A stretch of 64,000 bases of DNA, taken from positions 12,749,597 to 12,813,596 of the forward strand of contig OZ025208.1 of NCBI GenBank assembly GCA_964019055.1, written 5' to 3'. Of the stretch, positions 28,711 to 64,000 are shown one piece after another (position 1 is the first letter of the stretch; every line of letters begins with the position of its first letter). The DNA is from Anthopleura xanthogrammica. Its lineage: Eukaryota; Cnidaria; Anthozoa; Actiniaria; Actiniidae. The notes under the pieces were generated by a model that searched no databases, was not told the DNA's origin, and saw nothing but the letters and a program-made list of their open reading frames with translations. The translations under genes and the position numbers were made by a program.

Positions 28711-29633
28711 ATGAAGTCAGTTGTACTCGTTGTCGCTATTGTGTGTCTGCTTGTTCTGGCCGAAGGGAATGAAGGTATGAACATCAACTTTTCTTGTTTT
28801 TTAGAGTTTAAGAAAGCATGGATTGAAAATAAAACATGATTTGTGCGGTTTTAAAGGGGCAACCATGTTGGACCGAACACACATTGATACTAATTTGTAG
28901 CCTTGTCGCATTCAAGTGCCAGCCATGGCAAATACACCATTTTCCCACACAAATCCGCTTTAAAATTTTTGATTTTCTATTATTAAAATGTCCGTTCTCG
29001 TGTGTCATGTTATGAGCCAAACTTCTTACTAATATATATCGAGGTGCTCTTTCCATTTCTGGGATTCATTATATTGTTTCATTCCACAGGAAGCCCAAAC
29101 AATGACTTTGAAACTTTGGAAAGGCCCTGGTTTTTAAATATAAGTTTTTTTAAAAATATAACGGTTTTTGTATAAGTCTGTAATTAATTCTTGGCCCAGA
29201 AATTCTTATTAAGCCTTCTTCTGTTTTTTTTGTTTGATTGTTTGTTTGATTTTTTCCCCTTCCTCGTATCCAGGCTCTTTTTCTCTACCTTAAGAGCCTG
29301 GGAACGATGGTTTTCTCAAATTCGTTGTTTGGGCTGCCTGCGTTCATGATCACTCGGTTGTACTTTGTATTGATGAATCTCTTGTTGGCTATTTAATTTG
29401 GTGATCTAATAAGGGTTCAACTATTCTCCTTTACAGAGAAAGTATACAAACGAGTTGATTGTTCGTGTACATACAACTCCAAAAAGGTTTCAGGAGTGTA
29501 CTATTTTGCCCACGGAGGATGTCCTAATGGCCATGGATATGATGCCAGGTGTGGTGCATTCTGGGGTATTTGCTGCTATCGAAAACCAGCACCCACTAAA
29601 CCGCCATGCGAGTACAGTATTCCACAACTATAA
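28711..29633 (+). CDS. Secreted cysteine-rich peptide, BDS/APETx (defensin-fold) toxin-like
   Basis: Two exons, 28711-28774 and 29437-29633, join in frame to 86 residues. Residues 1-19 form a signal peptide (MKSVVLVVAIVCLLVLAEG). A short charged stretch ends in Lys26-Arg27, a dibasic processing site, just before the mature peptide (VDCSC). Cysteines sit at 30, 32, 50, 60, 67 and 68 in the pattern CxC-x17-C-x9-C-x6-CC, with CPNGHGY and GICCY around them. A proline-rich tail (KPAPTKPPC) adds a seventh cysteine at 79. The six-cysteine pattern and the CP-G-GY and CC contexts match the family of sea-anemone ion-channel peptides that includes BDS and APETx, and related defensins. Activity (channel block or antimicrobial) is not shown by sequence. 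An acceptor-like TTTTTTCTAG at 28683-28692 suggests a 5' UTR intron; AATAAA lies at 29705-29710. The odd cysteine could pair between chains or with a partner. Confidence 0.8.
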
Positions 29634-30338
29634 TCAGTCATTCCAGACCTATAATCACTTTCATGTAAAAGACTCTGTTTAGCAGTATCTAACGGCTAAG
29701 AAGTAATAAAATCACTGATTATCAAATTATTAATTACTTTTTGTTGCATGTATGCATGTTCTAATTTTCCCCAGAAAAGTAAAGCAAGTATGGAATGAAT
29801 TTTTTTGTCGTGGTCACGTGTCTCTTTGTGCCCCCCTATTTTTTCAAGGCTTGCCTACCAGAAGTCCATAACTAGATAATGGACTTCTGTTGCTACGCCG
29901 GCCCTGTCATAAGATGCATTTTCAACATCTTCTGATCATTCTTCAGCATAATATGTGCGGTTTTTACCCTGGTTACCTCTCCTCCCAGTGTATTATGGGC
30001 ATGGCCGGGTAATGTGAAAGCAGAGAATACATTATTCAGCCATTTACAGTCAATGTTATTAATGTCGTCCACCAAAAAAGACATTTAGACCAAAAGGAAT
30101 GTCACGTGATATCTAATACACTCGCTCTAAATGCTCGATACCAGCAATCATCGTAAGAGTAGAGTTGATAATTATTATCCTCTGTTCATTGTTACTCATG
30201 ATAGAGTTTGAAACCAGAATTTATATCGTTTAAAACAAATAAACAAATCATCACGTGATACTTCTTTTGGTTTTTAAGTCTTTTTTCACAGGACAACCTT
30301 TTTGACAATAACTGTATGTGTTCTTAAAACCCGCTAAA

Positions 30339-30447
30339 GGACGATTTACACGGTACAACATTTGCTTAAAACTGTCGGTTGTACGCAATTCGTGTTGTAA
30401 GCGTGCAACCTACAAAAGCAGCCGATGTTGTACCGTGTAAATCGGTC
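30339..30447. mobile_element. MITE, TIR CGATTTACACGGTACAACAT
   Basis: CGATTTACACGGTACAACAT at the left and ATGTTGTACCGTGTAAATCG at the right are exact inverted repeats around a 60-bp centre. Confidence 0.75.
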
Positions 30448-31312
30448 TTAACTAACCATCAGTGTATGATTAATCATCTTCTTACCACGGCTTTTAACAC
30501 CGTATCAAAATCTCATAGTTGTCAAAAAATTAATTGACAAGCTAGTTAACGGATTTGACCACGTTTGTCTATTGTTGGTCGAATTGGGAAGTATAGTGTC
30601 CCCTGTAAATTTGTTAATTGAACCTAATAATACCCTTATCACCTTTTTGTGGTCGGATAAAGGAGGTTCCACTTAACTAATCACTAAGTTGGGTACTTAC
30701 GGCCCGGCTGACATAAATCTATCATCCATACAATTATCACGGCTTATTGTCAGTGCTTGCTAAACCTCCGAAAATGACAGCTCGTTGTCTAACAACGATT
30801 TTGTGAAAAAGTGAAAATATAATCAGTTAATACTCTATTTTATTATTCAATTTGCTTATTCATCTGTGGTTTTTTTATAGAAATTTATCTCGGTATAGAT
30901 AAAGCGGTAAGCAATAAAGTATTAGATGAGGTATTCGCATAAACAGCTCTGTATCTGGCTTGGATTCAACGTCTGGGGAGTTAAACGGGCTACATTAGAT
31001 AAGATATGAAATATTCCTTCAGTTTCATTTCTTCAGTTCTCGCCATCTGTTTACGTGATATTCATGAAGTCGTGTCTCTCTCTTTTTCCACAGTTTCTTT
31101 TATTCGGCAAAAACATATAAATGACAATAAATAAACAATATAGAATACGATTATTAACAACAACACTGAAGAGCTAAACAATAATTTAAAGAATGCAATA
31201 AATACTGCCAAAATTGGACATAATATTTAAGGTAAACTTTTTCTAGACGCATCTAACGCGCTTCTAATGCTTTTAAATTTACCAGGTGGAATTGCTGCTC
31301 ATAATTTTTTTC

Positions 31313-31545
31313 CTGCGATATAGTTATAGATTTTTTTCATATTATTTAACATAAACCTTAAACCCGTATCGTATGAATCTCAATCGTATCTCAATAAGTA
31401 GTGTCTTTCTGAGTTTTGTTAGGTCAGTGGGGTAGGGAAGTTTAGATACCGAAGTGATAACCCTTCTCAACTATGCTCAACAACTATCTAGGACCAAAAA
31501 AAGAATATCTTATTATACGACCATTAGGTTAAAAATATTGCTAGA
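31313..31545 (+). repeat. 230-bp dispersed repeat, second copy
   Basis: Same sequence as 20341-20575, same orientation, between the peptide gene and SCRIB. No open frame; probably a mobile-element fragment. Confidence 0.85.
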
Positions 31546-32007
31546 GAACAAGAAATCTCGGATAAATTACGAATAAGAATGAAGTACAATCAATGTACAT
31601 CATTCAGTTATACTTCTCATTTCCGGGGCTATTTCCGTAGCGCTTCACTTACAAACGGCTATTTTCACCTCAAAAAACTTTGTCATTAATTAAACACTCA
31701 TTCATCTCTATTCATCTTTGAATAGTAGAGAATCGTTTGTAATAACGAGTTTTTAACGAATTTCTTGGGATAAAAAAGGGAAAAACCAAGAAAGAAACTG
31801 AAACAAAAGATAAAAGGCGCGGATGGAAGGATGATTGCAAAGAATTGTGGGTAGGTCGGCCATGACGCGTGACGTCACTGTTTGGCTTTCTCGTTCCTCG
31901 TCCCAAAACATTCACACTACAAGTTCATGAAAAGCCCTGGGATTCCTAAATACACTGCCGCCAGAGCTCCCAAATACACCAAATAGCTAGTTTGGACATT
32001 GTACTAG

Positions 32008-63408
<31,401 letters not shown>

Positions 63409-63688
63409 GTATGAGATATTCATAGCTAGCGCTTTTCATTCTCAGTTTGTGCATCCCATATATCTTCTTAGCTTTATTTTAGTTTGGCGGCTTAAGCGTG
63501 AATTACCTAAGCAAAAACCTTCTTTGGGACTTTGACAAATGGCCGCTAAATAGAGGTTGGCCGCTTAACAGAGGTTTTGCTGTGTCTGGATATCCTTCCA
63601 ATACGCTCCTTCATTTATGAGACTCTCGCACTTGTCTTCCAAAAATAGCATAGCAACCGTTGTCGAGGAAGTCGTGACATCACTGCAA

Positions 63689-63977
63689 CCAGCTGATCTG
63701 AGAAAAAAATGTTTGCCAATCGGAATCGAGAAAATTTGCAAAACTGAGGTGTCATTCTTTGTAGTCCAGCGACTCGGGAAACGGTTATTTCTTTATTTTA
63801 TTTCCCACTCAATAATGAATATCATAGTAAATTTATACAAAATATCTAAAACCTCTCCTGAAAATCTAGATTTATCTCAGATATAAACTTTTATGAGTCA
63901 ATTTTCGCAGGCTTCATGACACCGTACCTCAGTTTTGCAGTAAAGTCATTTCTACGTCACTATTTCAGATCAGCTGG
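63689..63977. mobile_element. MITE, TIR CCAGCTGATCTGA
   Basis: CCAGCTGATCTGA at the left, TCAGATCAGCTGG at the right; the interior matches 23371-23657 in the opposite orientation, e.g. AAAACCTCTCCTGAAAATCT. It lies in the SCRIB intron after exon 31. Confidence 0.8.
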
Positions 63978-64000
63978 AGATGGTTGATACTTCAACTCGT

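Overview
The window is nuclear DNA from a cnidarian, most likely an anthozoan such as a stony coral or a relative. The evidence is: animal genes split by many GT-AG introns, AT-rich introns and spacers packed with short inverted-repeat transposons (MITEs) and tRNA-like SINEs, and a small secreted cysteine-rich peptide of a type known from sea anemones. I cannot fix the species from sequence alone.

Layout. (1) 1-4333, minus strand: an ABHD1/ABHD3-type alpha/beta hydrolase; its last exons lie before base 1. (2) 4334-4806: a short gap between divergent start codons, probably a shared promoter. (3) 4807-11144, plus: the Golgi/endosomal Qb-SNARE VTI1A, eight exons, complete. One intron carries a 1.63 kb unclassified mobile element with many copies of a 14-bp motif in both orientations. 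(4) About 13083-19615 and 20626-27210: a direct segmental duplication. Each copy carries a minus-strand chymotrypsin-fold serine protease. The left copy is intact with a signal-peptide exon; the right copy has lost that exon. Later insertions and deletions distinguish the two copies and give empty sites for several mobile elements. (5) 28711-29633, plus: a two-exon gene for an 86-residue secreted peptide with a signal, a short propeptide ending in Lys-Arg and a CxC...C...C...CC core that resembles the BDS/APETx (defensin-like) peptides of sea anemones. (6) 32029 to the window end, plus: the polarity scaffold Scribble (SCRIB). Thirty-one exons can be placed, all in frame (1128 codons), covering the leucine-rich repeats, an acidic linker, PDZ1, PDZ2, PDZ3 and the start of PDZ4; the 3' end lies outside the window.

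The genes do not form a pathway. Two are housekeeping trafficking or lipid genes placed head to head, one is a polarity scaffold, and between them lies a fast-evolving stretch of secreted protease and peptide genes. The most interesting items are the BDS/APETx-like peptide gene, the duplicated protease with its exon loss, the 1.63 kb motif-studded element, a tRNA-SINE family whose tail is expanded into 57-bp tandem arrays, and minus-strand motifs with the conserved core of a hammerhead ribozyme. Exon limits were placed by hand from splice consensus, reading-frame continuity and recalled family features; none was checked against transcripts or databases.
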